This document shows positions 63,175-64,000 of a DNA stretch of 64,000 bases, one piece after another (position 1 is the first letter of the stretch; every line of letters begins with the position of its first letter). The stretch covers positions 372,001 to 436,000 of the forward strand of contig NZ_JAUYGV010000007.1 of the NCBI RefSeq assembly GCF_030690345.1. Reading direction: 5' to 3'. The DNA comes from Rheinheimera sp. (GTDB lineage: Bacteria; Pseudomonadota; Gammaproteobacteria; Enterobacterales; Alteromonadaceae). The translations under genes were made by a program, and so were the position numbers. The notes under the pieces are model-generated. The model saw only the letters and a list, made by a program, of their open reading frames with translations, was not told the origin of the DNA and ran no database searches.

Positions 63175-64000
63175 AATTTTAATTACAGGCTTTAGTGGTT
63201 TCGTTGGTTCCAGGTTGTTATCAGTGCTTAGCACCAGAGTTTTAGTGCTATTGGGTAGAAAAAAGCCAGAAAATGTATCGTTGCCGTTCTATCAGTCGGA
63301 GTTTAATGCTGATAGTGACTACTCCTCAGCTTTAGCGGGTGTTGATGTGGTTATACACAGTGCAGCCAGAGTGCATATGATGAATGAGCAGACAACAGAT
63401 CCTTTAGCAGCATTTCGTGACGTGAACACTTTTGGCACTGTTAATTTGGCCCGGCAGGCTGCCGCAGCCGGCGTTAAGCGCTTTATTTTTATCAGTAGCA
63501 TTAAAGTAAATGGTGAATCAACACGTAACGACAAGCCGTTCAGGCATGACGATAAGCCGCTGCCTGATGATGCCTATGGCATATCTAAGGCTGAAGCTGA
63601 AATCGGGTTGAAACAGATAGCAGTACAGACCGGCATGGAGGTGGTAATTATTCGTCCGCCGCTGGTTTACGGCCTTGGAGTTAAAGCTAACTTTGCCGCT
63701 ATGATGAAGCTGGCCAGAAAAAACTTGCCGTTACCCTTAGGGGCTATCCATAACAAACGCAGCCTGGTGGCACTGGATAACCTGGTCGATTTAATTGTTA
63801 CTTGCATTGAACATCCAAAGGCGGCGAACCAAACCTTTTTGGTGAGTGATGAGCACGATGTTTCCACTACTGAACTGTTGCAAATGATGACACGTGCTGC
63901 CGGGAAAAAGCCAAGGTTGTTACCGGTGCCGATGAGTTGGCTGAAACTGGCCGGTAAGCTGACGGGGAAATCTGCGGTAATAGACCGGCTTTGCGGTAAT
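63158..64000 (+). CDS. WbpV-like NAD-dependent epimerase/reductase, 3'-truncated by window
   Basis: SDR-family protein open to the right edge (281 codons visible). The likely start is ATG 63158 within the previous gene's end, though nearby TTG codons (63161, 63164) are also possible. It begins KILITGFSGFVGSRLLSVL, has HSAARVHMMNEQ, the Ser strand FIFISSIKVNGES and the YGISKAEAEIGL catalytic Tyr/Lys. These are the hallmarks of WbpV-type UDP-2-acetamido-2,6-dideoxy-4-ketohexose reductase (UDP-QuiNAc/FucNAc synthesis). WbpL and WbpM homologues would be expected further right, outside the window. Confidence 0.85.
   Translation, partial: MLLNNKILITGFSGFVGSRLLSVLSTRVLVLLGRKKPENVSLPFYQSEFNADSDYSSALAGVDVVIHSAARVHMMNEQTTDPLAAFRDVNTFGTVNLARQAAAAGVKRFIFISSIKVNGESTRNDKPFRHDDKPLPDDAYGISKAEAEIGLKQIAVQTGMEVVIIRPPLVYGLGVKANFAAMMKLARKNLPLPLGAIHNKRSLVALDNLVDLIVTCIEHPKAANQTFLVSDEHDVSTTELLQMMTRAAGKKPRLLPVPMSWLKLAGKLTGKSAVIDRLCGN

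Noticed and set aside
1-64000. CRISPR array, prophage, integron or insertion sequence
   Set aside because: No regularly spaced direct repeats, transposase, integrase or phage structural genes were seen on either strand. The only repeat arrays are the short tandem at 21780 and the hairpins at 48316-48472.

Overview
The window looks like chromosomal DNA of a free-living, motile gammaproteobacterium of the Alteromonadales / Rheinheimera-Arsukibacterium type. This is inferred from the cheA-cheB-motCD-parC-parP-cheW order, the complete ccmABCDEFGHI operon, a GlyGly-CTERM secreted protease, a large TonB-dependent receptor and a long Wzx/Wzy-type surface polysaccharide locus headed by rfaH. No rRNA, tRNA, IS element, prophage or CRISPR array was seen.

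Region 1 (1-8.7 kb) is the end of a chemotaxis and flagellar locus: the 3' part of cheA, then cheB, a second stator pair (motC/motD), the polar array-positioning pair parC/parP, cheW and a DUF2802 protein. On the opposite strand lie a stand-alone FlhB C-terminal-like protein and a glutamine-rich FliK-like protein. Region 2 (8.7-16.6 kb) is a tightly overlapping cytochrome c maturation operon, ccmA to ccmI, followed by mlaA.

Region 3 (16.6-38.8 kb) is mixed. It holds a chemoreceptor with a C-terminal sensor region; a MacAB-like efflux operon whose MacA-like subunit carries an unusual helical insert; a TonB / ECF sigma / putative anti-sigma operon; and a group of secreted hydrolases (subtilase with leucine-rich repeats and GlyGly-CTERM, a serine beta-lactamase-like hydrolase, a GH13 lipoprotein). 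A compact operon follows with a Tat-type flavin amine oxidase, a di-haem cytochrome c and an exported RidA, downstream of a TonB-dependent receptor. Then come rlmA, a YciU/HI1450 DNA-mimic gene, a POT peptide transporter and a small membrane protein.

Region 4 (38.9-64 kb) makes and exports a surface polysaccharide. WecB, a WbpP/TviC-like epimerase and a TviB/WbpO-like dehydrogenase can supply amino-sugar uronic acids. RfbC, RfbD and RfbB serve dTDP-rhamnose (rfbA is absent here). RfaH is translationally coupled to rfbB, and about 160 bases after it lies a perfect 12-base ops element under a small hairpin, just ahead of a Wza-like exporter with many SLBB domains. Wzz follows after a striking array of covarying hairpins. 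A legionaminic-acid-type module then follows (legB, legC, legG, legI, a formyltransferase, ptmE-like, legF/neuA), then an acetyltransferase, a sialyltransferase-like gene, glycosyltransferases, Wzx, Wzy and the start of a WbpV-like reductase. Base composition turns strongly AT-rich from about 52.2 to 62 kb, as expected of a horizontally exchanged serotype-specific core.

The observations most worth following are the RfaH/ops pair, the Wza-Wzz hairpin array, the formyltransferase where the LegH acetyltransferase would be expected, the exported amine oxidase/cytochrome/RidA operon, and the MacA-like insert.
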